From Ophiura sarsii (Eukaryota > Echinodermata > Ophiuroidea > Amphilepidida > Ophiuridae): 64,000 nt of DNA. A program made the position numbers and the translations under genes. The notes beneath the pieces are model-generated. The model had not been told where the DNA came from. It ran no database searches and saw only the letters and a list, made by a program, of their open reading frames with translations. This document shows, piece after piece, positions 32,501 to 37,805 of this stretch. The stretch's first letter is position 1; each line of letters begins with the position of its first letter. The stretch is taken from assembly GCA_035610835.1 (NCBI GenBank), contig CM069457.1, positions 43,255,319-43,319,318 on the forward strand. The letters are read 5' to 3'.

Positions 32501-33577
32501 AGCTGATAGACGCGTACAAGAAGGCGAACACATCCACATTGCAGTTACCGTCCAGAGTTGCAACAATCGTACCGAGCAGAATATCGTACGCGGAAGTGAG
32601 ATCAACCGTAAAGATTTTGTTGTGACTGATAAATCTGGCAGCCTTACACTTTCTACATGGGGGGAATACACAGATATCCTGCAAGTTGGGAAAACGTACA
32701 TGATAGGAAACGTCACCGTGAAAACCCTGAAAGGTGCCAAGTGTCTCAATACAAACGTACGCACAAGTATCATAGAGGGCGTCTGGGATCGCAAGAAGCA
32801 TGAGCTAGATTATACCATCGTATACCCAAGTGTCTATCCAGAAGGCGGCGGTCAATCTTTGGAAGATCAGAAAAAGGGCGCCCTCGGTGGTGGTGGCTCT
32901 GCTGCATATCCTGGATCATCGAGAGCTCCTCAGCAATCGGTAAAACCGTTATTAGGAAATCAGTACGGTTCACGTGGCAGAGATGCTCCTCCTCTGATGC
33001 AGGGAGCTGATGCAAGGATGCGTGGCGGAGATTCCCGGATGCATGGACAGGAAGCTAGGATGCACGGAGGGGATTCCCGGATGTATGGAGATGCCAGACC
33101 ACAACAAGCAGGAGCCTCTAGGATGATGGAACGAGAGAGCAGGATGCACGGAAGCGATTCAAGGATGCAACCCAGGCCTCTTGTAGATACGAGAGGAGAG
33201 CCCAGATCTCTCATAGATTCCAGGCCACTCATGGCCGACTCCAGGCCACCACTTATGGCCGACTCCAGGCCACCACTAATGGCAGATACCAGGATGCAGA
33301 GTAATGTGGGTGTAAGACCAGAACAGCCTCGTGTAAGAGTTCATTTAACTTACAATCTTAATTATTAATAATCAACATGATTGAATTTTGCCCACCACAT
33401 GCCCGTAGCCTAAGAATTGACATTTGTATCGTAATAAGCAATCATTGCATCCCTTGGTCATCTAATTAATTAGTCTTGTCATTTTATACATTTCAGAACC
33501 CATATCAGAACTATCAACAGCCATGGGGAAACTACCAAGCACCACCCCAACAGAACTACTACGGAGGACAGTCATGA
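2319..33577 (+). CDS. PRPF39: PRPF39 pre-mRNA-processing factor 39, 17 exons, 5' incomplete
   Basis: Gene-level entry. PRPF39 is a nuclear HAT-repeat (half-TPR) protein of the U1 snRNP that acts in 5' splice-site recognition; metazoan PRPF39 is a homodimer replacing yeast Prp39/Prp42. The exon translations follow vertebrate PRPF39 as I remember it, with anchors such as [109 protein letters not shown] and LERRHGN. Exons in order: 2319-2542, 6527-6785, 8173-8297, 8808-8933, 12662-12777, 14010-14177, 15238-15451, 16159-16272, 17149-17313, 19007-19133, 19489-19697, 21120-21179, 22001-22182, 22506-22622, 23519-23675, 31536-33332, 33497-33577. All phases match, giving about 1,412 residues, or about 813 without the large exon. 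Human PRPF39 has 669. Odd features are the SAP N-terminus and the RS/OB exon. No start codon exon was found; it probably lies upstream of the window. Confidence 0.93.
2765..2905. repeat. Dispersed intronic repeat, copy 1
   Basis: The segment with TTTCTCCAAGGCAATT and TGTACTTTTGAA recurs at about 23,279-23,410 in the intron before exon O. The family is unknown. Confidence 0.6.
2996..4486. mobile_element. Putative hAT-like element with CAGACATGCCAAC termini
   Basis: CAGACATGCCAAC at the left and its complement at about 4474-4486 face each other 1.49 kb apart. This is a common hAT-type terminus, but the flanking 8 bp do not match as target duplications. The interior holds repeated AAAGGGTGGGGGT blocks and a near-perfect palindrome at 3558-3641; no transposase frame is present. 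Confidence 0.5.
3558..3641. repeat. Near-perfect 84-bp palindrome with no loop
   Basis: The left arm 3558-3600 and right arm 3601-3641 are complementary except for one 2-bp AT insertion, meeting at GGGAGCTCCC. The arms carry AGATGGCGCTATATAAC. Confidence 0.95.
4491..6094. mobile_element. Mariner-type non-autonomous element, 1.6 kb
   Basis: The termini CAGGGTGTGTCAAAAAAAGT and its complement near 6094 are inverted, with TA on both sides (4489-4490, 6095-6096). No transposase frame remains. The ends resemble those of the 684-bp element at 35,815, so both probably belong to one family. It encloses one copy of the 5151-5500 duplication. Confidence 0.75.
5151..5500. repeat. Segmental duplication, copy 1 (partner 6789-7128)
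   Basis: Around 340 bp are nearly identical to the bases just after exon B, including AACACGCCACTCGCCTGTTA and TTGAGTCCAGGGTACTTCTG. This copy lies inside the mariner-type element. Confidence 0.85.
6527..6785 (+). CDS. PRPF39: PRPF39 exon B: Glu/Lys-rich linker
   Basis: The acceptor is CTCGTTTAG (ends 6526) and the donor is GTAAAG at 6786; the exon enters in phase 0 and leaves in phase 1, matching its neighbours. The roughly 86 residues are almost all Glu, Lys, Val, Asp and Thr, with EEK, KKVEAKK and KKKEEKKEE runs. It is probably a charged disordered or single-helix linker between SAP motif and HAT body. A 330-bp intronic duplication (second copy near 5151) starts right at its donor. Low complexity means homology cannot be judged, so the call rests on splice sites and phase. 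Confidence 0.65.
6789..7128. repeat. Segmental duplication, copy 2, abutting exon B donor
   Basis: The direct copy of 5151-5500 begins within a few bases of the exon B donor, so exon B is bracketed by direct repeats. Confidence 0.85.
7365..7620. repeat. Dispersed repeat with AGGCCAATATATTTG, copy 1
   Basis: Shares AGGCCAATATATTTGRTRAA, a later CTCCAACATGT segment and overall order with 37,590-37,805. A shorter relative occurs at about 22,375-22,445. Confidence 0.6.
7683..8050 (-). mobile_element. Tandem pair of tRNA-Asp-derived SINE-like units
   Basis: On the minus strand, 7733-7802 and about 7918-7982 read as damaged tRNAs with CGCCTGTCACGCC (anticodon GTC, as in tRNA-Asp) or a deleted version of it, and a B-box GGGTTCAATTC. 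Units repeat with a period of about 180 bp, including the flank with GTTTAATGCACCAGGGGATA. Paired stems are poor, so these are SINE or pseudogene copies. Confidence 0.65.
8173..8297 (+). CDS. PRPF39: PRPF39 exon C: start of HAT region
   Basis: The acceptor is TTAACAG and the donor GTAAAC starts at 8298. The exon completes a split Glu codon, then reads a proline-rich step ([16 protein letters not shown]) into [19 protein letters not shown]. This is the first HAT repeat of PRPF39; human has FWK, NPQDFTGW and YLLQYVEQ at the same place. Exit is phase 0. Confidence 0.93.
8808..8933 (+). CDS. PRPF39: PRPF39 exon D: HAT repeat
   Basis: The 126-bp phase 0-0 exon lies between acceptor TTTCTCAG and donor GTATGG. 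It encodes 42 residues with the conserved [13 protein letters not shown] core and a following ADVERRVGN helix, aligning with the human block containing [18 protein letters not shown]. Confidence 0.93.
8934..12661 (+). other. PRPF39 intron 4 (3.7 kb)
   Basis: No coding exon is visible. The main structure is the tandem pair at 10,003-10,395; the remainder is AT-rich unique-looking sequence with short unrelated open frames. Confidence 0.6.
10003..10395. repeat. Two tandem units of about 190 bp in intron 4
   Basis: Both units carry CAGGTCTT, GACAAACTAGG, TTGATTGCTGGTA, CTGAAAAGTTATTGCCACAG and CCACCATAGCCATGTAATC in the same order, with a small insertion in the second. Confidence 0.85.
12662..12777 (+). 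CDS. PRPF39: PRPF39 exon E: HAT repeat
   Basis: The acceptor is GATATAG and the donor GTAAGT starts at 12778; the exon is entered in phase 0 and left in phase 2. It reads [19 protein letters not shown] followed by [19 protein letters not shown], matching the human [20 protein letters not shown] block. Confidence 0.92.
13094..13146 (+). pseudogene. Broken duplicate of the 5' end of exon F with its own acceptor
   Basis: Bases 13094-13140 closely repeat 13997-14043: the pyrimidine tract, TTTCTAG acceptor and first 34 coding bases. They differ by a few substitutions, one changing Arg to His. If exon E were spliced here the frame would read [13 protein letters not shown] and stop at TAA 13144-13146. 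The rest of the exon is absent and no clear donor follows. It is a dead fragment or a cryptic poison acceptor. Confidence 0.8.
14010..14177 (+). CDS. PRPF39: PRPF39 exon F: HAT repeat
   Basis: The acceptor TTTCTAG ends at 14009 and the donor GTAAGT starts at 14178, both phase 2. It encodes [19 protein letters not shown], then [21 protein letters not shown] and [11 protein letters not shown], matching the human FRSDRLWEMYINWENE and PTQLYSHHF blocks. A broken copy of its first 34 bases with the same acceptor lies 0.9 kb upstream in the preceding intron. Confidence 0.93.
14500..15005. repeat. Direct duplication in intron 6
   Basis: GACCTAGCAGGGTTAATGG, CATTCTATATG and TTATTACCC motifs recur about 390 bp apart (14,531 and 14,922). 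Confidence 0.6.
15238..15451 (+). CDS. PRPF39: PRPF39 exon G: HAT end and acidic DAPPGCDD repeats
   Basis: The acceptor is CCTTTTCAG and the donor GTGAGG starts at 15452; entry phase 2, exit phase 0. It reads [19 protein letters not shown], then a lineage-specific acidic loop with two DDDAPPGCD repeats. Human has a similarly placed Asp/Gly/Pro loop (GDDGPPGDDLPSG). Two damaged copies of the exon's 3' end follow in the intron. Confidence 0.9.
15478..15752 (+). repeat. Two degenerate tandem copies of the exon G 3' end, with a G21 run
   Basis: After the real donor, a run of 21 G (15478-15498) precedes a second copy of the exon's 3' 117 bases (15514-15630), including the VESK-GTGAGG donor. A shorter third copy (about 15667-15752) has an in-frame TGA at the former Gly codon. 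Period is about 170-180 bp. Read-through from the exon meets TGA 15515-15517; one more G in the run would put copy 2 in frame. Confidence 0.85.
16159..16272 (+). CDS. PRPF39: PRPF39 exon H
   Basis: The 114-bp phase 0-0 exon lies between acceptor TATTTTAG and donor GTGAGT. It reads [19 protein letters not shown], then [15 protein letters not shown]. It matches the human segment ending NEHEVSKRWTFEEG. Confidence 0.93.
17149..17313 (+). CDS. PRPF39: PRPF39 exon I: HAT repeats
   Basis: The 165-bp phase 0-0 exon lies between acceptor CACTATAG and donor GTATGG. It reads [38 protein letters not shown], then [16 protein letters not shown]. This is the best conserved block against human PRPF39 ([20 protein letters not shown]). 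Confidence 0.95.
17324..17852. mobile_element. MITE with AGGGMGCACA termini, copy 2
   Basis: Begins about 10 bp after exon I. The ends (AGGGCGCACACAACTAATT; right complement AGGGAGAACAAAACTAATT) are inverted, and the left 75 bp are tandemly repeated once. Related to the element at 1614-2082. Confidence 0.65.
18238..18312 (+). mobile_element. Retroposon 3' tail with (ATT)n, copy 1
   Basis: TAGCGCTTTGAG..AAGGCGCTCTATAATTATTATG followed by an ATT microsatellite resembles a non-LTR or SINE 3' tail; a second copy is at about 38,750-38,812. Confidence 0.55.
19007..19133 (+). CDS. PRPF39: PRPF39 exon J: HAT repeat
   Basis: The acceptor is GTTTATAG and the donor GTGAGT starts at 19134; entry phase 0, exit phase 1. 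It reads [38 protein letters not shown] and EEEQG. Human has YAKYMENH, RACTIHLPKKP and WAAFEEQQG. Confidence 0.94.
19489..19697 (+). CDS. PRPF39: PRPF39 exon K: HAT repeats
   Basis: The acceptor is CTTTACAG and the donor GTAGGT starts at 19698. It reads [19 protein letters not shown], the conserved [19 protein letters not shown], and [16 protein letters not shown] Harbinger-like miniature element begins only 18 bp past the donor. Confidence 0.93.
19716..20159. mobile_element. Harbinger-type MITE (444 bp), TAA target duplication
   Basis: Inverted ends of about 22 bp (GGGCGTGTTTTCACTGTGC against TGGCGCGTTCCCACTGTGC) are flanked by TAA at 19713-19715 and 20160-20162. Internal subrepeats contain CCTAGGTGCGAG and GGTGTCGAGTCCAC. 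Open frames inside are not proteins I recognise. Confidence 0.75.
21120..21179 (+). CDS. PRPF39: PRPF39 exon L, 20 codons
   Basis: This short phase 0-0 exon lies between acceptor CTTGTAG and donor GTAAGT. It reads [20 protein letters not shown] and corresponds to human KSRKVLLEAIERDK. It is symmetric, so skipping would keep frame. Confidence 0.9.
22001..22182 (+). CDS. PRPF39: PRPF39 exon M: last HAT repeats
   Basis: The acceptor TTTTTACAG and donor GTAAGG bound an exon with entry phase 0 and exit phase 2. It reads [20 protein letters not shown], then [19 protein letters not shown], matching human ENTKLYLNLLEMEY and FSQRKVEFLEDFGSDV. Confidence 0.93.
22506..22622 (+). CDS. PRPF39: PRPF39 exon N: basic coiled tail
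   Basis: The acceptor is CTTCATCAG and the donor GTGAGT starts at 22623; entry and exit are phase 2. It reads [19 protein letters not shown] followed by an Ala-rich helix and KKRTGDQ, matching human LLNAYDEHQTLLKEQDSLKRK in position and character. The donor is followed by two imperfect copies of itself. Confidence 0.88.
22615..22790 (+). repeat. Triplicated exon N donor region
   Basis: The real junction AAAGGTGAGTGCAGTACATG has two imperfect copies downstream: AAGCTGAGTGCAGTGCGTG near 22,682 and AAAGGTGAGGGCAGTACGTG near 22,749. The third keeps a GT donor. Confidence 0.75.
23279..23410. repeat. Dispersed intronic repeat, copy 2
   Basis: Counterpart of 2765-2905, sharing CTTTCTCCAAGGCAATTATGT. 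Confidence 0.6.
23519..23675 (+). CDS. PRPF39: PRPF39 exon O: Gln/Pro/Tyr-rich tail, first part
   Basis: The acceptor TTCTTCTAG and donor GTAAGT bound an exon exiting in phase 0. It reads [19 protein letters not shown] (NLS-like), then Q/P-rich sequence and [13 protein letters not shown]. Human PRPF39 ends with a comparable Tyr/Asn/Trp tail (YNYQNPWNYGQYYPPP). Phase 0 allows splicing either to the large exon at 31536 or to the terminal exon at 33497. Confidence 0.88.
24545..25048. mobile_element. Inverted-repeat element with internal RT fragment
   Basis: Arms of about 88 bp (24,545-24,632 and 24,960-25,048) share GTGAAGGAGCTATATCGATG and its complement, with about 90 percent identity by eye. 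They enclose about 330 bp including a reverse-transcriptase motif, so it may be a fold-back made from an inverted LINE fragment. Confidence 0.75.
24842..24955 (+). pseudogene. LINE-type reverse-transcriptase fragment
   Basis: The frame reads [20 protein letters not shown] then [31 protein letters not shown] is the signature of RT motif 4 (before the catalytic YADD box) in non-LTR retrotransposons of the Jockey/CR1/L2 type. No catalytic box follows, so the fragment is dead. Confidence 0.85.
25768..25912. repeat. Tandem duplication, about 80 bp
   Basis: AACCCAGACAA, ATCACTGGTAACATGGATTT and GGAATGAAGC occur twice in tandem with small differences. Confidence 0.8.
26495..26552 (-). mobile_element. 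tRNA-Lys-like 5' half (SINE head fragment)
   Basis: The minus strand reads AGCTCAGTCGGTAGATCATC then AGACTTGTACG, an A-box and anticodon-arm start very close to tRNA-Lys. The B-box is lost at a poly(G) run (about 26,476-26,491), so this is not a functional tRNA. Confidence 0.6.
26960..27300. repeat. AT-rich tandem repeat, period about 125 bp
   Basis: About 2.5 units share GACTTATTTATTCCAAGTCA, ATGTATTGATATTATGTTTT and GCAAAATGTTAACTGTATAT. Each unit contains the inverted motif GACTTATTTATTCCAAGTC. Confidence 0.85.
28214..28417 (+). other. Small unrecognised open frame in intron 15
   Basis: 67 codons, or 62 from ATG 28229, encode a polar, non-repetitive peptide ([25 protein letters not shown]). 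A good acceptor-like tract precedes it at about 28,094. It could be a remnant exon or chance; no family was recognised. Confidence 0.2.
28466..29590. repeat. Satellite array, about 15 units of 65-90 bp
   Basis: Units share TTGAAGAACCAGAT, GATATATTAGGCCAAGAGC, and GTCTTGAAATATAGAATTAA. Length varies by internal deletions; the last five or six units are most alike, as expected for local expansion. Entirely intronic. Confidence 0.95.
29885..30255. mobile_element. MITE-like segment with TAGCGTMRCCAGGGT ends
   Basis: TAGCGTCACCAGGGT at the left and the complement of TTAGCGTAGCCAGGGTGG at the right are inverted; the interior is a long pyrimidine-rich tract (30,080-30,180). Superfamily not determined. 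Confidence 0.45.
30305..30640. repeat. Degenerate tandem repeats (TTAGGCATT..TGTGAA)
   Basis: Five loose copies of TTAGGYATTYTGTGAA with AGCTGATA spaced 50-100 bp, near 30,310, 30,358, 30,427, 30,528 and 30,614. Confidence 0.6.
31536..33332 (+). CDS. Large in-frame exon: RS domain, two OB-fold-like domains, Arg/Met repeats
   Basis: The acceptor TTGCTACAG enters in phase 0. Two donors (GTAAGA at 33312 and 33333) both exit in phase 0, so the exon is symmetric. There is no in-frame Met before about 32,200, so the RS part needs an upstream coding exon. Order: acidic [13 protein letters not shown] (SUMO-interaction-like); RS domain at about 31,711-31,926 with six or more RSRSPPR units; Ser-rich linker; OB-like domain 1 at about 32,176-32,430 ([20 protein letters not shown]); OB-like domain 2 at about 32,460-32,800 ([19 protein letters not shown], then LNTNVRTSI), both recalling RPA-type nucleic-acid-binding folds; Gly/Arg tail with DSRMHG and LMADSRPP repeats. 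I know no PRPF39 with this insert. It may be a cassette exon or a separate gene sharing the last exon. Confidence 0.75.
33312..33338 (+). promoter_or_regulatory. Tandem alternative 5' splice sites, 21 bp apart
   Basis: GTAAGA occurs at 33312 (after GGT) and 33333 (after CGT). Both leave in phase 0, so alternative use would add or remove seven residues (VRPEQPR) without a frame change. Confidence 0.6.
33497..33577 (+). CDS. PRPF39: PRPF39 terminal coding exon
   Basis: The acceptor TACATTTCAG is followed in phase 0 by [19 protein letters not shown] and a YYGGQS end, with stop TGA at 33575-33577. The Tyr/Asn/Pro/Trp composition matches the human PRPF39 C-terminus, tying this exon to exon O rather than to the RS/OB exon. 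Confidence 0.88.
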   Translation, partial: NPYQNYQQPWGNYQAPPQQNYYGGQS

Positions 33578-34329
33578 TGTGTACAGCGTCAAGATAGACG
33601 GAGGTGTACGGCACACTGACATAGTGTACCCACATACAAACCAGCGTTGATTTAGGCCAAGTAACAAAAATAATATGTTTCTCGTCCGGACTTTTTTAAA
33701 ATCAGTGAGGGCGGCCCTTACTATTTGTTATTTTTTTGTTATTTTTCAGAAGCCAAATTACAAGCTTTTTGCAAGAATTGTTTCGATATTTGTATCACTA
33801 TCTATGCCAAAGAGTGTTTCTCGCGTCTTTTTCATTGAAATATAGTTGAAAATGATGGACACACTCGCACACAACAAAGACAGGTATGATTTTTTTTGGA
33901 AATTTGAAGGAATTTTTGAAATAACGGTGTCAAAAATTGGTGCGGGCGGGGACGTTAAACATGAAATTTTTGTTACTTGGCCTTATGCTCTCAAAGTCGA
34001 TTATCTTTACTCATGTGTCAGCACAAGTAGTGACATCAGTGCATCCTGTAGTGATAGCAGTTTCCGCGCCATGGCAGACATTCTTCATAGATCACATGGA
34101 TGCCATTATATGTGATGCAGCACATTAAAATGGGTGACTTTGCAGATGAAGTCAATTTTGAGTTTATGTCGTCTGCTTTCAGAATATTTTCTAAGCTTTA
34201 AAGTGACACCAAATTTATCAAAATTGATCGAGGCATTCAAATATGAGTGAATTCTTATTATTTCCTTTTAATTTATCTGTCCGATTTCATCTACATCTTG
34301 AATGTCACACAGCCGGAAAGTCCCCTCTT

Positions 34330-34565
34330 TTGATGTGCTGCTTCGCAAATGCAGTTGCATTGGAGTTGCGCACGATATAATTATGCGTCCAGTAGAAAAC
34401 TTGGATGCATACACAGTTGCATAGGGGTTGGGCACTGTATCATAATGCAACCAGTTGAATACTTAGATCACATGGATGCATACATTTGAGCTGCGAGCGA
34501 TATCATTATGCGTCCACTTGGATTGCGTGGATGCATAAACAGTTGCATAGGAGTTGTGCTGCATC
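34330..34565. repeat. Degenerate tandem repeat in the 3' UTR
   Basis: About three units of roughly 70-75 bp share GGATGCATA(C/A)ACAGTTGCATAGG and ATCATTATGCGTCCA motifs. If transcribed, the ATGCAT-rich units could fold or bind proteins; no function can be read. Confidence 0.6.
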
Positions 34566-34663
34566 ACCCCCGACCTGAGCTGACACATAGTATAGCAGTA
34601 CCATGTATGTATTGTAAAATGTACCGTTTTCACTGTTTGGTGGTTTCATTATTTGTCTTTAAA

Positions 34664-34669
34664 AATAAA
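34664..34669 (+). terminator. Poly(A) signal AATAAA
   Basis: Canonical hexamer about 1.09 kb after the PRPF39 stop codon; the choice of this one is inference. Confidence 0.4.
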
Positions 34670-34699
34670 ACCAACCGCCATTAACGGACCATATCTTTT

Positions 34700-35812
34700 G
34701 AAGATATTAACCATTTAGTTTTGTGATAGGTCAAAAAGTAATGTCCGTGTCAAATATTCCCATGTATTATTTTCCAAAAAAAGCAGAAGAGTACATGAAC
34801 CATGGCATCTAAAACATAAAATATTACTAGAATTTACAGTCGGATTCTTGTCAAAATTCTAATCCAGGTTTCTTTTATAAGCGATTCTTCTCTTGGTCTT
34901 GATTACAGTCGGCAATCATAGCGTAGTTTGAAGATTCTTCACATTTTATTTAAGGATTGTCAAGTTGAAAACAGAAAGCCGTATCGTTCAGTAAATTTCA
35001 CCCTTGCGAGTCAAGTTTGTCTGATTCAATAAGAACAAGTGATGGGATAAAGCAAAATGATTCTGAAGTCGAAAAATATAACATTTGAGTTTTCTACTCG
35101 ATTGTATTGACAATTTGCAAAGCAGTATTTTGCAGGAATAATAATTGCAAGGATAGGAGCAATTGATATGTTTAAAAAACAATAGAAAACAAAAGAATAC
35201 ATTCAATTGCTTGGTTTACATCCCAAAATCAGTATTTGCGACTTCCGACTCATTTTGCTTGATCGCATCCTATAATCATGTTTGGGTGATATCAATATTT
35301 AGGTATGATTGCTATTTTGTATGCCTGTATTTTTGGTGTGTTTTGGTTAAAGCTTGGTTCTCAATAGCGTAGGTTTTGTGACTATAAAATGATGTGTTCT
35401 ATTGGATGCCATATAGTTGCTTTCACCTCAAATTCTGGTTCTGCCTAGCCTATGAATAAGCTATCTAGTGCAAAGACTAATTGCTATTCGCTACTATCAA
35501 GTATTATTTTTATATTAGATGTAGTCTATGTTGTACATTCCAAATTTGACAACCTCTTGGAAAAACACACAAAGGCAATGTATTATGTAAAGGTATCAAA
35601 TATGCTAATACCATGTTCAAGGTAATCTGGATCAATTACTGTAAAAAGTCTTTTGTGCGATTAATTTGTTCGCACAATTAGCAGATTTTCAACTGTTTTG
35701 CATGTTTTCATATAGTTTCATCATGTTGTACACAAAAGAAATATTGTGTGTAAATATTTGTCGCGGTAGCTGTTTCAAGCGCGAAAATAAATGTAGCAAG
35801 AAATGTCCACTT
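34700..35812. other. Intergenic sequence, nothing recognised
   Basis: AT-rich sequence with short open frames only and no repeat structure noticed. Confidence 0.5.
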
Positions 35813-35814
35813 AT

Positions 35815-36498
35815 ACAGGGTGTATCAAAAAAATTAGGACACTTTTTGATGATTTTTTAAATCCTTGTTAAATCACTGAAGCATGACCAATTTTTATTTC
35901 ATTGAAAAGTACAACCGATAAAGATAAAATCCTGAAAAGATGAGAAAAATCCATCATTAATTAAGGAAATTGTGACCTATTAGGTAAGGCAATCTATTTT
36001 GTAGAATGTACAATGGTCATTCACACAGTAACAGTAGAGTAACACACTATTTATGCCAATTCTACTTCTTATCATGCTAATGAACCATCCACAGTGGGTT
36101 CGAGAACTTTTTTTAATTTGCGCAGAATATGCATGCATCTGATTTGTGGATTATTTAGCCAGTATTGATTTGTGCTAGAATTAAATGGATTACCAAACTA
36201 ATCTTTGCTATTGACTGATAGATTATTTTCTATGTTTATAATTATTATAAAGTATTGAAACGTAAACCATGTTATTTACTGGTCTATACATGTAAATCCC
36301 ATTGTACAAACCAGTAAATGACATGGTTTACGCAAATTATGCTAGTTTTCTTATTTTTCATCGGATTGATCTCTTATTTTCAGGATATCATAATAATTAA
36401 TTGGGATTTACATTGAGACTAAATTGGTTATGGTTTAATGATTATAACAAGTATTACACCGTCATGAAAAAGTGTCCTATTTTTTTTGATACACCCTG
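35815..36498. mobile_element. Mariner-type MITE, 684 bp
   Basis: Inverted ends CAGGGTGTATCAAAAAAATT and the complement at the right (about 35 bp) are flanked by TA (35813-35814, 36499-36500). It also has an internal inverted motif AAACCATGTTATTTACTGG facing its near-complement around 36,270-36,335. No transposase frame. Confidence 0.85.
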
Positions 36499-36500
36499 TA

Positions 36501-37589
36501 CAGTATAAAAAATGCTTAATATACGGTTCCTGGGACATTGGCAACTGAACGTCATGAGCGCATGGAATCAAACATGTGTATGACATGTATAAGAATGTGC
36601 ATGATGACATGTATACGAAAATAAGAGTCAAAGTCATGTTCCACACTATTTGTACTGTTCACATTTTATTTCATATTTTGTCAACACCAACCATCCAATA
36701 TAGTGTTAAGGACCCAGGCATGAGACATTTACAAGGTAGATTTCATTAGTGTTTATTGTATATTACATGCTGTCCCAGACTGATTTATACTGTGTTTGAT
36801 AACGTATTAAAAACAATGGTTTATCTTGATCCAATATCTACAATACATGGGCTGAACAATTCCTTTATTTCATACAAATATTACTTCATAAACAGTACAA
36901 ACAGTTTTACTTTTTTTTATACCCATGCAAATTACCTGGCATAACATTAACTTTTACAAAATAGCCTGTCATTTATTTATTGTATACACAAGTATAGTTG
37001 AAAATCACAAGTACTCTGACCAATAGCAGTGGTATTCATTATCCAAAGAAGGTTTTAAAGACACCCCCACAATGCATTGCGGTTTTTAAAAATGCCCTTA
37101 ATCTGGTCTCCAATTCGTCTCGGTTTCCATAGACATGCACAAATTAAAGTCATGGCATCATAGTGCATTCATCGTTGGAGCTCTTAGATTCTAGTTTACA
37201 TCAATTTATAAAGTAGTTCTTGATGTTCCTTTTTTATTTCTAAAACTTAATAAAAATCTAAAAAATAATAACCTTAGTTGGTTAGTACTCCCGCAATGCA
37301 TTATGGGATATCCTTAAAATCTTTGATTTATAGCCAAATATATGTAGCTTTCATTCGTGGACATTCTGTACTTTATTCTGTCGAACACTTGCTTCATGCC
37401 TGGAACCCTTAAGTACGCTAATTGTTAACATTTTTGTTTCTATTGGTGGTATGTTATTGTAAAATGATGACTGTAGTATGGAAATTATTGAAAAATGATG
37501 AAATAAAATGGCAAAAATATCACAGATTTGTTCATTGATGTCATTTAAGACTGATTTTATTTATCTAACCTATAGACGATGTCACCTGA
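36501..37589. other. Intergenic sequence, no gene seen
   Basis: Short motifs CAATGCATTGYGG occur around 37,070 and 37,290 but no coding or element boundaries were found. Confidence 0.45.
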
Positions 37590-37805
37590 ACAGTCGGCAA
37601 ACACAGTTTTGAAATAGAGGCCAATATATTTGGTGAAATATAAAGAAAAAAATGTTTCTTCAATTCATATCTTGTGAATACAAAGTCTGGTTAACTTTGA
37701 CACGGTATCATTTCAAAGCTTACAATATGCTCTTGTAAGTCATACCAATAACTCTGAATTGACTCGTGCCTCCAACATGTCCTTTTTGATGTGACGGTCA
37801 CACAT
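37590..37805. repeat. Dispersed repeat with AGGCCAATATATTTG, copy 2
   Basis: Counterpart of 7365-7620; ends with CTCCAACATGTCCTTTTTGA and GTCACAC. Confidence 0.6.

Larger units (their letters stand above)
33578..34690 (+). other. Probable 3' UTR of PRPF39
   Basis: No coding potential is visible after the stop. AATAAA at 34664-34669 is the first good poly(A) signal in the direction of the gene. The UTR includes three degenerate tandem units (about 34,330-34,565) with GGATGCATA and CAGTTGCATAGG motifs. The true cleavage site is unknown. Confidence 0.5.
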
